In this document: positions 35,129 to 42,861 of the stretch, piece after piece
How the letters are laid out: every line of letters starts with the position of its first letter
Position numbering within the stretch: position 1 is the stretch's first letter
Assembly: GCA_963930955.1 (NCBI GenBank)
Contig: OZ006967.1
Coordinates: 1,922,001 to 1,986,000, forward strand
Direction: 5' to 3'
DNA length: 64,000 bases
From: Scatomonas sp963930955
GTDB taxonomy: Bacteria > Bacillota > Clostridia > Lachnospirales > Lachnospiraceae
Program-made: the position numbers and the translations under genes
The notes under the pieces: generated by a model
Seen by the model: only the letters and a program-made list of their open reading frames with translations
Told to the model about the DNA's origin: nothing
Database searches by the model: none

Positions 35129-35373
35129 TACATCCGTCTTATCAGGAACTGATCGAAGCGATTAACGAGGGGCAGGAAATCGATGAGGCTCCCCTGGTAT
35201 CCAGCCGCTATTCCATTGTGCTGGCCACCAGCAAAAGAGCCAGACAGCTGATCGCGGGAGCGCAGCCCATGGTAAAAGCCAAAGGTAGAAAGGCGCTTTC
35301 GGTAGCGGTAGAAGAGCTTTATAAAGGAAAAGTAAAAATCCTTCCGGAGCAGGAAGCGGAAGAGGAGGCGTGA
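35125..35373 (+). CDS. rpoZ: RNA polymerase omega subunit
   Basis: An 82-residue omega subunit. SSRYSIVLATSKRARQLIAG is the conserved core that clamps the beta-prime C terminus, followed by KALSVAVEELYKGKVKI and an acidic tail. It overlaps the gmk stop by four bases, so is translationally coupled. 73 bases after its stop begins repeat copy B. Confidence 0.95.
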   Translation: MIHPSYQELIEAINEGQEIDEAPLVSSRYSIVLATSKRARQLIAGAQPMVKAKGRKALSVAVEELYKGKVKILPEQEAEEEA

Positions 35374-35446
35374 TCCAGCGCCAGACGGCAGAGGCCGCGG
35401 CATGAGAAACTTGTGCGGCGGTCTCTGGGTTTTTTGGGGCGAAGGT

Positions 35447-35723
35447 AGCATCAGTGTACAAGGGGCAACACGCTCCAAACCGCGTAATTTCGGTGATTTT
35501 CTGTGTTATCCTCAATCGGCGTACGTCCAGTACGCCTCTATCGTCTGCCTTGAAAATCACCGAAATTCCTGCGGTTGGAGTCTTCGAGTCGTGAAGGTGC
35601 TGATTTGAGCCCCTTCAAGGCACTTGATCGACGCGTACAGAGACGTACGCGGAGGGAAAGTAACGCAGAAGGAGCTCAAATCAGCCCTTCAACGACCGTA
35701 TTGTCCCCTTGTACACTGATGCT
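35447..35723. repeat. 277-bp structured repeat element, copy B
   Basis: Same length as copy A at 32938 and identical but for positions 35510 and 35607. The 19-bp terminal repeats are perfect. In this copy the arm 2 stem GCTGATTTGAGC / GCTCAAATCAGC is perfectly paired, whereas copy A has one mismatch, so B is probably closer to the ancestral form. It separates rpoZ from rimO; 31 bases remain before the rimO start, so the rimO promoter must lie in the element, at its edge, or upstream in the yicC operon. No terminator U-run is seen. Confidence 0.92.
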
Positions 35724-35754
35724 TTCGAAAACAATACATACACAGGGAGAACAT

Positions 35755-37092
35755 ATGCGGATATTATTTATTTCTCTGGGCTGTGATAAGAATCTGGTGG
35801 ATTCAGAGCACATGCTGGGCGCATTGATCCAGCGGGGATGGAGTATGACCGACAGCCCGGAAGAGGCAGAGGGAATTGTAATTAACACCTGCTGTTTTAT
35901 TCATGACGCCAAGGAAGAGAGCATTGACACCATTCTGGAAATGGCCCAGTACAGAAAAAACGGGAGCTGCAGAGCGCTGATCATTACCGGATGCATGGCG
36001 GAACGGTACCGTCAGGAAATTCTGGAGGAAATCCCGGAGGTAGACGCGGTGCTGGGAACCAACAGTATAGATTCCATTGGAGAGGCTATAGAGCGGGCTC
36101 TCCAGGGAGAAAAATCTCTGATCCTGAAGCCGCTTTGCGGGATTTCCCGTCCGGAAGGGAAACGGGTTCTCAGTTCCGGGGGCCGGTATAGTTACCTGAA
36201 GATTGCGGAAGGCTGCGACAAACACTGTACATACTGCATTATTCCCAGGCTTAGGGGAACTTACCGAAGCATACCTTTGGAAGAGCTGCTTTCCGAGGCG
36301 GGTGAACTGGCGGAACAGGGGATAGAGGAACTGATCCTGGTGGCGCAGGAAACCACTCTCTACGGAAAAGATCTGTACGGGGAAAAATCCCTGCACCGTC
36401 TGTTAAGGGAACTGTGCCGGATCCCTGGGCTGAAATGGATCCGGATCCTTTATTGCTATCCGGAGGAAATTTATCCGGAATTGGTTCAGGTCATAAAGGA
36501 AGAGCCGAAAATCTGTCACTATCTGGATCTTCCCATCCAGCACGCCAGCGACCGGATCCTGAAACGGATGGGACGAAGAACCAGCCGAGAAGATCTGGAA
36601 AGGATTGTTTCCGGTCTGCGGCAGGAAATTCCGGATATTGCCCTCCGTACTACATTGATCACTGGTTTCCCGGGGGAAACCAAGGAGGATCATCAGGAAC
36701 TGCTGGAATTTGTGAATGCCATGGAATTCGACCGGCTGGGCGTTTTTACATATTCCAGGGAAGAAGATACTCCTGCAGCTTCCATGCCGGATCAGATTCC
36801 TGAAGAGATAAAGGAAAAGCGCCGGGAGGAGCTTATGGAACTCCAGCAGGAGATCTCGCTGGAAAAAGGAGAAGAAAAAATCGGCAGAGAGCTGGAGGTA
36901 TTTATTGAAGGCTGGCTGCCGGAAGAACATGCCTACGTAGGAAGATCCTACGCGGATGCTCCGGATGTAGACGGCTACGTTTTTGTAAATACGGGAGAAG
37001 CCCTGGAAACCGGCGATTTTGTGACTGTACAGATCAGCGGCGCTCTGGAATACGATTTGATAGGAGAATTAAAAGATGAATTTGCCCAATAA
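35755..37092 (+). CDS. rimO: Ribosomal protein S12 methylthiotransferase RimO
   Basis: A 445-residue radical-SAM enzyme that methylthiolates an Asp in S12. The N-terminal methylthiotransferase domain has the three cluster cysteines (SLGCDKN, NTCCFIHDAKEES, GCMAERY), the radical-SAM motif is EGCDKHCTYCIIPR, and a TRAM domain forms the C terminus (EVFIEGWLPEEHAYVGRSYADAPDVDGYVF). The DVDG.V signature favours RimO over MiaB. The frame runs back into repeat B (35575), but AGGGAGA just upstream of ATG 35755 and the family N terminus decide the start. Overlaps pgsA by 17 bases. Confidence 0.96.
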   Translation: MRILFISLGCDKNLVDSEHMLGALIQRGWSMTDSPEEAEGIVINTCCFIHDAKEESIDTILEMAQYRKNGSCRALIITGCMAERYRQEILEEIPEVDAVLGTNSIDSIGEAIERALQGEKSLILKPLCGISRPEGKRVLSSGGRYSYLKIAEGCDKHCTYCIIPRLRGTYRSIPLEELLSEAGELAEQGIEELILVAQETTLYGKDLYGEKSLHRLLRELCRIPGLKWIRILYCYPEEIYPELVQVIKEEPKICHYLDLPIQHASDRILKRMGRRTSREDLERIVSGLRQEIPDIALRTTLITGFPGETKEDHQELLEFVNAMEFDRLGVFTYSREEDTPAASMPDQIPEEIKEKRREELMELQQEISLEKGEEKIGRELEVFIEGWLPEEHAYVGRSYADAPDVDGYVFVNTGEALETGDFVTVQISGALEYDLIGELKDEFAQ

Positions 37093-37621
37093 ATTGACCA
37101 TACTCAGAATGATCATGATCCCCTTTTTTGTGATTTTCTTCATTTTGCCCCTGGGGGGACAGGCTGCTCACAGATATATAGCCCTGGCTATTTTTGTGGC
37201 GGCCAGCCTTACCGATACGCTGGATGGATACATTGCCCGGCGGGATCATCTGGTAACGGATTTCGGAAAATTTATGGATCCTCTGGCAGACAAATTACTG
37301 GTCTGTTCTGCCATGATCTGTCTCATTGAGACCGGAGAGCTGCCGTTCTGGATCGTGATCATTATTATTGCCAGGGAATTTATTATCAGCGGTTTCCGTC
37401 AGATTGCCGCAGACAATGGGATTGTGATTGCTGCCAGCAAATGGGGAAAACTGAAAACAATCTGCCAGATGGCTATGATCATTGTTCTGCTGGCGGATTT
37501 CCAGGGGCAGGCTGCCTTTGTCATAGAGCAGATCCTGATTTATCTGGCGCTGATCCTGACCGTTGTTTCTTTGCTGGATTACCTATATAAAAACAGGCAG
37601 GTTCTTGGCACACAAAAATAA
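37076..37621 (+). CDS. pgsA: CDP-diacylglycerol-glycerol-3-phosphate 3-phosphatidyltransferase
   Basis: A 181-residue membrane enzyme making phosphatidylglycerol phosphate. The CDP-alcohol phosphatidyltransferase motif is TDTLDGYIARRDHL with FGKFMDPLADK following, and there are about four to five hydrophobic segments. The start MNLPNKLTILRMIMIPFF is the family N terminus. It overlaps rimO, the common order rimO-pgsA-cinA in Clostridia. Confidence 0.96.
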   Translation: MNLPNKLTILRMIMIPFFVIFFILPLGGQAAHRYIALAIFVAASLTDTLDGYIARRDHLVTDFGKFMDPLADKLLVCSAMICLIETGELPFWIVIIIIAREFIISGFRQIAADNGIVIAASKWGKLKTICQMAMIIVLLADFQGQAAFVIEQILIYLALILTVVSLLDYLYKNRQVLGTQK

Positions 37622-37638
37622 AAACAGGAGAGAAGACG

Positions 37639-38139
37639 ATGGGTTTTTATGAAGCAGGAGAACTGGAAACAGAACTGTGGAGACAGCTGAAGGCCAGGAA
37701 GTGGACGATTACTACGGTAGAGTCCTGCACAGGAGGCGCGGTGGCAGCCAGGATCGTGAATGTGCCCGGAGCTTCCGACATTCTCCGGCAGGCCTATGTG
37801 ACCTACTGTGATGATGCCAAATCGAATCTGGCGGGAGTCAGAAGGGAAACCCTGGAACGGTATACGGCAGTCAGCAAGGAGACAGCCCGGGAGATGGCCC
37901 TGGGAGGCGCCAGGGCAGCTTCTGCGGAGATGGCTCTGTCCATTACAGGGCTTGCCGGTCCCGGAGGGGGAACCCCGGAAAAGCCTGTAGGTCTGGTGTA
38001 CGTGGGATGTGCCATCCAGGGAGAAGCCTGGGTAACAGAACTACGGCTCCAGGGAACCCGGGCAGATATACGGGAGCAGGCGGCGGAAAATGCGCTGAAG
38101 TTCGGTCTTTCCTGCTTACTTTCGCAGCATCTGCATTAA
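37639..38139 (+). CDS. pncC: Nicotinamide-nucleotide amidohydrolase, CinA C-terminal type
   Basis: A 166-residue stand-alone CinA C-terminal domain, which deamidates nicotinamide mononucleotide. Signatures: TTVESCTGGAVAARIVNVPGAS with the catalytic Ser, VTYCDDAKSNLAGV and SITGLAGPGGGTPEKPVGLVYVG. The N-terminal MoCF-like half of full CinA is absent. In many Clostridia recA follows this gene; here the next gene is convergent and unrelated, so the syntenic run ends. The stop overlaps the convergent gene at 38116 by 24 bases. Confidence 0.93.
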   Translation: MGFYEAGELETELWRQLKARKWTITTVESCTGGAVAARIVNVPGASDILRQAYVTYCDDAKSNLAGVRRETLERYTAVSKETAREMALGGARAASAEMALSITGLAGPGGGTPEKPVGLVYVGCAIQGEAWVTELRLQGTRADIREQAAENALKFGLSCLLSQHLH

Positions 38140-38391
38140 ATTCAGCATTTTATCAATCTGCGCAGTTTCTTCCGGACTTTTTCCGGATTTTAATACTTCG
38201 ATGATTAAATTCATTTCTTCTTTTGTAAACTGCTTTCCTTTTTCTTTGGCTGAGGAGGCCGCGGCCATAAGAAAGGGAAGCAGTTCATTCTGTCCTTTTC
38301 CTTTCCCCTGAGAAGCCAGAGCTTGAAGCATGGCCAGCTTCGAAGGGTCGATACCGGCCAGGCCGGGATGATTCATCCATTCATTATCCAT
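38116..38391 (-). CDS. Small conserved hypothetical protein
   Basis: A 91-residue protein of unknown function. It is helical and polar, with no signal or membrane segment: an N-terminal MDNEWMNHPGLAGIDPSKLAML, a middle of AAASSAKEKGKQF and a C-terminal EEMNLIIEVLKSGKSPEET followed by a leucine/methionine-rich end. An excellent ribosome site (AAAGGAGTGCAGCG before the ATG at 38391) supports it as a real gene. It is convergent with pncC and overlaps its end. It precedes a group of spore-type genes; a sporulation role is only a guess from place. Confidence 0.75.
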   Translation of the reverse strand: MDNEWMNHPGLAGIDPSKLAMLQALASQGKGKGQNELLPFLMAAASSAKEKGKQFTKEEMNLIIEVLKSGKSPEETAQIDKMLNLMQMLRK

Positions 38392-38493
38392 CGCTGCACT
38401 CCTTTCGTTTACTATAACCTATGGCTAGACCCCTTATTTCAGAACATTTTTTCTTCCTCTTCATATGGTAAAGAAAAAGGGAATCCTGAAACT

Positions 38494-38649
38494 TTGAAAA
38501 AAAACAAAGAACTTCTGATCGCCCAGGGAACTGCCTTCTATGAGCTGGATCTGGACTGCCTTGAGAAAAAAGAGCAGGAAAAGAGCCCAGGACAGAAAGA
38601 AGCAGAACCCGGGATAATAGAGGAAAACAGAAACATTTCTGAATCATAG
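38494..38649 (+). CDS. Possible small protein with TTG start
   Basis: A 51-residue frame beginning at TTG 38494 (MKKNKELLIAQGTAFYELD..) with AAAGGG 12 bases upstream. The product would be highly charged, rich in Lys and Glu, with the single cysteine in a DLDCLEKKE segment. There is no family recognised and no clear promoter. The amino-acid make-up is protein-like (alternating charged and hydrophobic positions), but no firm evidence of translation is seen. It lies divergent from the 38391 gene. Confidence 0.35.
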   Translation: MKKNKELLIAQGTAFYELDLDCLEKKEQEKSPGQKEAEPGIIEENRNISES

Positions 38650-38726
38650 AAGCGTATTGCAGCCGGGGGAGCCCAAGGAGAGAAAACAGCCTGGGGCGCC
38701 CCGGCTGTCTGTGGATTTTGCATAAG

Positions 38727-38788
38727 AAAGAGGATGCCCTCTTTCTTATAAACTTTTAGAATTTATAATTTCCGGGCATCCTCTTTTT
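38727..38788. terminator. Bidirectional terminator before the Cys-rich gene
   Basis: AAAGAGGATGCCC (38727-38739) pairs with GGGCATCCTCTTTTT (38774-38788). It can stop the minus-strand transcript of the gene at 38795 and any plus-strand read-through from 38649. Confidence 0.8.
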
Positions 38789-38794
38789 CAATGG

Positions 38795-39025
38795 TTAGTT
38801 GCAGCCTCCGCAGCAGCACAGAAGAAGAATGATCCACATGCAGCTATCATTTCCGCCTCTTCCGCAGCCGAACCCATTATCTCCGCAGCAGCAGGACAGA
38901 AGCAGCATCAGCCAGATAATATTGCAGCAGCCATTGCCTGTGGAAAAAAGACTGTTTCCGCCGCATCCGCTGTCGCAGCCGGAATCACAACCACATCCAC
39001 AATTTGTAGCAGCTAAATCACTCAT
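38795..39025 (-). CDS. Cysteine-rich small protein, HCB13-like
   Basis: A 76-residue protein with about 17 cysteines in clusters (NCGCGCDSGCDSGCGG, SCCCGDNGFGCG, LLLCCCGGCN) alternating with two hydrophobic patches (IIWLMLLLSCCC and MWIILLLCCC). GGAGGATTCTT precedes the ATG at 39025. Such proteins are annotated in Clostridia as chorion-class high-cysteine protein; several are thought to be spore-surface components. Function is unproven. It lies 68 bases from the S8 protease gene on the same strand and may be cotranscribed. Confidence 0.8.
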   Translation of the reverse strand: MSDLAATNCGCGCDSGCDSGCGGNSLFSTGNGCCNIIWLMLLLSCCCGDNGFGCGRGGNDSCMWIILLLCCCGGCN

Positions 39026-39093
39026 AAGAATCCTCCAGAGATATTTTATTTACACTTTAGAATATGTTTTCACAGAACTTTTTGTGAAAAGAA

Positions 39094-40791
39094 TCAGGAA
39101 AGGGCGGTAGAGAGAATTGCCTGGTACAGATCCAGTGTTCCATACCCCCATTCTCTGCTGGGATAAAGAAGGTCTCTCTGCCGGAGAGCTCCCCGGATCA
39201 GAAGGATTTTGGTTTCATAAGAGGTAAGGTACCGGGAACCGCCTCGTTTCATTCCCCACTCCATCAGGAGGGCGGAAGCTCCGGCGGTCAGTGCCGCTGC
39301 GGCGCTGGAACCGCTGAACATCAGATAATTTCCGGCGGGCCCGGGAGCGGTCAGAGCAATTCCGGGGGCGGTCAGATCTGGCTTTACCGCATCCAGCCGG
39401 GTAAAGCCTCTTCCGGAATCCGGATCCAGGCTGCCGTCTGCGGCATTGCAGGTTCCTATAGAAAGAACCGCCTCTGTATCAGAAGGCGCAGTCAGAGTGG
39501 TATAGGGATCCGGGGTCAGAAACACGATGTCCGGAGAAAGCATCCCTTTCATAGGAAGCCAGATATGATAGCCGGAAAGGCTCGGGGCAGAACGGTACAC
39601 ACGTATTTCCCAGATCCCCGGACTGGGATCCTGAAAACGCAGGCGGATCACCTGACTTCCGGAAGAAGGAAGAATTAACTGATAGGCAATTTCAATCTCC
39701 GTGTTTTCCAGAGAAAATTCGATTTTTTGATTTTCCTGAAGTGTAGCCGGGATCCGGGGAATGGTTTCTCCAGCAGGGGATCGAAAGCCCACAGACAGTT
39801 TCTGAGGCGCCTGTCCCCATATTTCGCAGACAAAACCTCGGCTGTTTTCGGGCACCAGAATTTCGGAGCGGTCGTACTCCGTATCGCCGGAACGGTTTGG
39901 ATAAAAATGGTGTGATCTGCCTGCTTCGCTGCCGCAGGCTGCAACGGGAACAATACCGGGAATTCCGCCCAGACGGTTCAGAACCTGGCAAAAGGGCAGG
40001 TCTCCGGAATGACCGCCCTGATTGGTGCCCGCGGCCAGACAGATAACAAGAGGCATTTGCAGTTCCTGTGCTTTGCGAATCAGATAGGAAAGCCCGGCCA
40101 TGAAATCATTCTCCTGATATACCACGGCTTCCTCTGCGGAAAAAAAATAATTTTTCAGATAAGATTTGGCGGGCTTTAGTTTTACCGCCAGGATTCCCGC
40201 TTCCGGGGCTGCCCCGGTAAAATCAGCTCCGGGATCCCATCTTCCCGCCGCAATTCCTGCCAGGGCCGTTCCGTGGCCGGTCTCATCCCGGGAAGGAACA
40301 AATTGAAAAGGTTCCTGGCTGTTCAGCGCCTGATTCAGCTGTTCCCTGGTAAACTCTCTTCCATAAGGAAAATCGGCAGGAAAAGGCCCGGCGCCCAAGG
40401 TCTGATCCCAGAGTCCTAAAATCCGGGAATCTCCCCGGGAATCACGGAAAGCCGGATGGGTGAAATCAATGCCGGAATCCAGAAAACCCAGGAGTACGCC
40501 TCTTCCGGTCAGGTCCAGAGCCGGCTGTTCTCTTACTTTCGTAATGCCGGCAAATTCCAGAGATTCTGTGCCAAGAGGCATGTAAAGTTTCGGAAAGGCG
40601 TTATAGGAAGTTTGAAACAATTCAGATGGGGCGGTACGTCTGGCAAAAAGAACTCCATATTGAGAATTCAGCTGCAGGCTCCGGTAATCCCTGGCCGGAA
40701 GATTGCGGAATTCCTCCTGTTCCAGCACATAGCCCGGGATGAGGTAATCAGCAAAATCATCGGAATAAATCATTTCTGTTATATCTGTCAA
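39094..40791 (-). CDS. S8 family subtilisin-like protease, Csp-like
   Basis: A 565-residue subtilase without signal peptide. The triad is intact: D105 (LGFLDSGIDF), H173 (ETGHGTALAG) and S496 (MFSGSSAAAA, where GSS replaces the usual GTS). A prodomain-like N terminus of about 95 residues and a large insert of some 200 residues between His and Ser match clostridial CspA/B/C-type germination proteases. Those proteases activate the cortex hydrolase SleC, so a role in spore germination is likely but inferred. Start is TTG at 40791, decided by AGGAGG 7 bases upstream; an ATG start would lose the first six residues. Confidence 0.85.
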   Translation of the reverse strand: MTDITEMIYSDDFADYLIPGYVLEQEEFRNLPARDYRSLQLNSQYGVLFARRTAPSELFQTSYNAFPKLYMPLGTESLEFAGITKVREQPALDLTGRGVLLGFLDSGIDFTHPAFRDSRGDSRILGLWDQTLGAGPFPADFPYGREFTREQLNQALNSQEPFQFVPSRDETGHGTALAGIAAGRWDPGADFTGAAPEAGILAVKLKPAKSYLKNYFFSAEEAVVYQENDFMAGLSYLIRKAQELQMPLVICLAAGTNQGGHSGDLPFCQVLNRLGGIPGIVPVAACGSEAGRSHHFYPNRSGDTEYDRSEILVPENSRGFVCEIWGQAPQKLSVGFRSPAGETIPRIPATLQENQKIEFSLENTEIEIAYQLILPSSGSQVIRLRFQDPSPGIWEIRVYRSAPSLSGYHIWLPMKGMLSPDIVFLTPDPYTTLTAPSDTEAVLSIGTCNAADGSLDPDSGRGFTRLDAVKPDLTAPGIALTAPGPAGNYLMFSGSSAAAALTAGASALLMEWGMKRGGSRYLTSYETKILLIRGALRQRDLLYPSREWGYGTLDLYQAILSTALS

Positions 40792-40890
40792 AAGGAAACC
40801 TCCTATTGCTTTCTGGTTTAAGAGTATGAGAAAAAGTTCTGCTTAAGAAGCTTTTTTTATCATAGGATAGACAACAGAGGAGGGAGAAAG

Positions 40891-41964
40891 ATGTTTTTAA
40901 GCCTATGCATGATCCTGCGGAATGAAGAGGCGGTTCTGGCCCGCTGTCTGGACAGCGTTCGAAAGGGCGTAGATGAAATCATTCTGGTAGATACCGGATC
41001 CAGGGACCGGACAAAGGAAATCGCCCGGGCATATACGGATCAGGTGTATGAATTTCCGTGGCAGGACGACTTTTCCGCAGCCAGAAATTTCGGATTGGAA
41101 AAAGCCTCGGGAGATTACTGGATGTGGCTGGATGCAGATGATGTTTTGTCAGAAACTGCGCTTTTTCAGCTTCAGAGATTCAAACAGCAGATTCCCATAG
41201 AAACGGATGTAGTCATGATGCCTTATGGAAATGCTTTTGATCCCCGGGGACGTCCGGGGCTCCTCTATGAGCGGGAACGGATTTTAAGAAATCATCCGAA
41301 GTATCGATTTCAGGGAAGAGTTCACGAAGCAGTGCCTCCTTCGGGAAAGATCATAAGAGAAAATATATTAATTGAACACCGGCCCCAGGGGAAAAAGGAT
41401 CCTGACCGAAATCTGCGGATTTATGAGAAAATGCTGGAACAGGAGGCGGTTTTTTCTCCTAGAGATCTTTACTATTACGGAAGAGAGCTGATGCAGCATC
41501 AAAGGTATCTGGATGCGGAAAAAATATTTTCCGGATTTTTAGAAGCATCCGAAGGACGGGAAGAAGATCGGGCTGAGGCGGCGCGGCTGAGAGGGCGGTG
41601 TCTTGAAATCCTGGGAGAGCCTGTAAAAGCAGGAAGGGTTCTGATGCAGGCTTTGCTCTACGGTGTCCCCAGCGGAGAAACCTGCTGTGCCATAGGAGAC
41701 TATTTTATGAGAAAGAAACAGTATCCCCAGGCTGTCTGGTGGTTCCGGGAAGCTCTGCGGGCAGAGAAGCCCCTTACTGCCGGAGCCTTTGTCCGGGAGG
41801 AATGCTACGGCTATCTTCCTGCCATGAATCTCTGCGTTTGTTATGACAGAATGGGAGATCCGGAGACTGCGGAAAAATATAATGAACTGGCTGGGGGATT
41901 TAAACCGGATGATCCGGCCTATCAGTACAATGTGGCCTATTTCCAGCGTCGGCATATAGTATAG
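40891..41964 (+). CDS. Family 2 glycosyltransferase with TPR-like C terminus
   Basis: A 357-residue protein. The N-terminal GT-A fold has MILRNEEAVLARCLDSV, ILVDTGSRDRT and the DxD-type WLDADDVL near residue 88. The C-terminal half has tetratricopeptide-like helices (YLDAEKIFSGFLEA, YPQAVWWFREALRAE, GDPETAEKYNELA). This is the SunS-like/TPR glycosyltransferase class that modifies peptides or proteins. The stop is 22 bases before a collagen-like gene, so the natural inference is O-glycosylation of the Thr-rich collagen repeat. No transmembrane segment. Confidence 0.85.
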   Translation: MFLSLCMILRNEEAVLARCLDSVRKGVDEIILVDTGSRDRTKEIARAYTDQVYEFPWQDDFSAARNFGLEKASGDYWMWLDADDVLSETALFQLQRFKQQIPIETDVVMMPYGNAFDPRGRPGLLYERERILRNHPKYRFQGRVHEAVPPSGKIIRENILIEHRPQGKKDPDRNLRIYEKMLEQEAVFSPRDLYYYGRELMQHQRYLDAEKIFSGFLEASEGREEDRAEAARLRGRCLEILGEPVKAGRVLMQALLYGVPSGETCCAIGDYFMRKKQYPQAVWWFREALRAEKPLTAGAFVREECYGYLPAMNLCVCYDRMGDPETAEKYNELAGGFKPDDPAYQYNVAYFQRRHIV

Positions 41965-41986
41965 GGTGAAAGGAGAATTCGTATAT

Positions 41987-42760
41987 ATGTCATTTTTCAG
42001 AAAAAATAAAGAAGAAGAAATGGAAAGCCAGTCCTGCGGATGCAGGTGCGGATGCAGACCTGAGCCTCCCCTGGGGCCGCCGGGACCTGTGGGCCCCACA
42101 GGGGCTGCGGGTCCCACAGGAGCTACAGGCCCTACGGGAGCAGCGGGGCCAACAGGGGCTACGGGTCCCACAGGAGTTACAGGCCCCACGGGAGCAGCGG
42201 GCCCAACGGGAGCTACGGGTCCCACAGGAGCTGCGGGCCCCACGGGAGCAGCGGGCCCAACGGGAGCTACGGGTCCCACAGGAGTTACAGGCCCCACAGG
42301 ACCTACGGGTCCCACGGGAGCAGCCGGTCCCACAGGAACTGCGGAAACAGCAGAAATGTTTTCTGCTTATTCCACTCCCGCCTCTCCCGGTACAGATAAT
42401 TCTCCTCTTGTGTTTGATCAGAATGGAGAGAGCATCGGAAGCGGAATTTCCCATACGGCAGGAGCCGGCGATTTTTCTGTACAGACTCCGGGACTGTATA
42501 CAGCGGCTTTTCACACTACGGCAGCGCCTGCTTCCGGAGCGTCTCTTCCCCTGACAATTACCCTGCAGCTGCAGGTAAACGGGACGGCGGTTCCCGGGGC
42601 AGCCGTGCAGCATACTTTTCAGACGGCATCGGAAAACGGAACCATGGCCTTTAGCTTTCCGCTGCAGATCAGCACGGTTCCCGCCACCGTACAGGTGATG
42701 GCCCAGGGCGGGAATTTTCTTTACAGCGGAACCTCTCTTTCTCTGTATAAAATCGGCTGA
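41987..42760 (+). CDS. Collagen-like exosporium-type protein (BclA-like)
   Basis: A 257-residue protein: a 29-residue head with CGCRCGC, about 30 Gly-X-Y triplets at residues 30-118, mostly GPT, GAA, GAT and GVT, and a C-terminal beta-sandwich domain of about 135 residues (YSTPASPGTDNSPLVFDQNGE.. to SGTSLSLYKIG) of the BclA/TNF-like type that trimerises. Such proteins form hair-like filaments on spores. Thr in the third position of the triplets is the glycan site in BclA. ATG 41987 is preferred over GTG 41966; AAGGAG is 12 bases upstream. The repeat tract is GC-rich and prone to length change. Confidence 0.88.
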   Translation: MSFFRKNKEEEMESQSCGCRCGCRPEPPLGPPGPVGPTGAAGPTGATGPTGAAGPTGATGPTGVTGPTGAAGPTGATGPTGAAGPTGAAGPTGATGPTGVTGPTGPTGPTGAAGPTGTAETAEMFSAYSTPASPGTDNSPLVFDQNGESIGSGISHTAGAGDFSVQTPGLYTAAFHTTAAPASGASLPLTITLQLQVNGTAVPGAAVQHTFQTASENGTMAFSFPLQISTVPATVQVMAQGGNFLYSGTSLSLYKIG

Positions 42761-42771
42761 CCCTGATTTTG

Positions 42772-42820
42772 CCGGAAGGGGCTGACACCAATTGGTGCGG
42801 CAGTCCCTTCCGGGGCTTTT
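42772..42820 (+). terminator. Intrinsic terminator after the collagen-like gene
   Basis: CCGGAAGGG .. CACCAATTGGTG .. CCCTTCCGG followed by GGCTTTT: a long stem with an inner palindrome. It separates this unit from the convergent purF gene. Confidence 0.85.
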
Positions 42821-42861
42821 GCATTCCGAAAGGGAAGGAATCCGATCTGAAAGTCATCCGT

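Noticed and set aside
35575..35754. Extension of rimO upstream through repeat B (60 extra codons)
   Set aside because: The frame is open only because the repeat has no stop there; the ribosome site and family N terminus put the start at 35755.
42070..42340. CRISPR-like periodic sequence
   Set aside because: The 9- to 27-base periodicity is the coding of GPTGAT-type triplets, with no spacers.
41990..42613. Cys/Arg-rich minus-strand frame opposite the collagen-like gene
   Set aside because: It is the complement of the Gly-X-Y repeat; the plus frame has a ribosome site, recognisable domains and a terminator.
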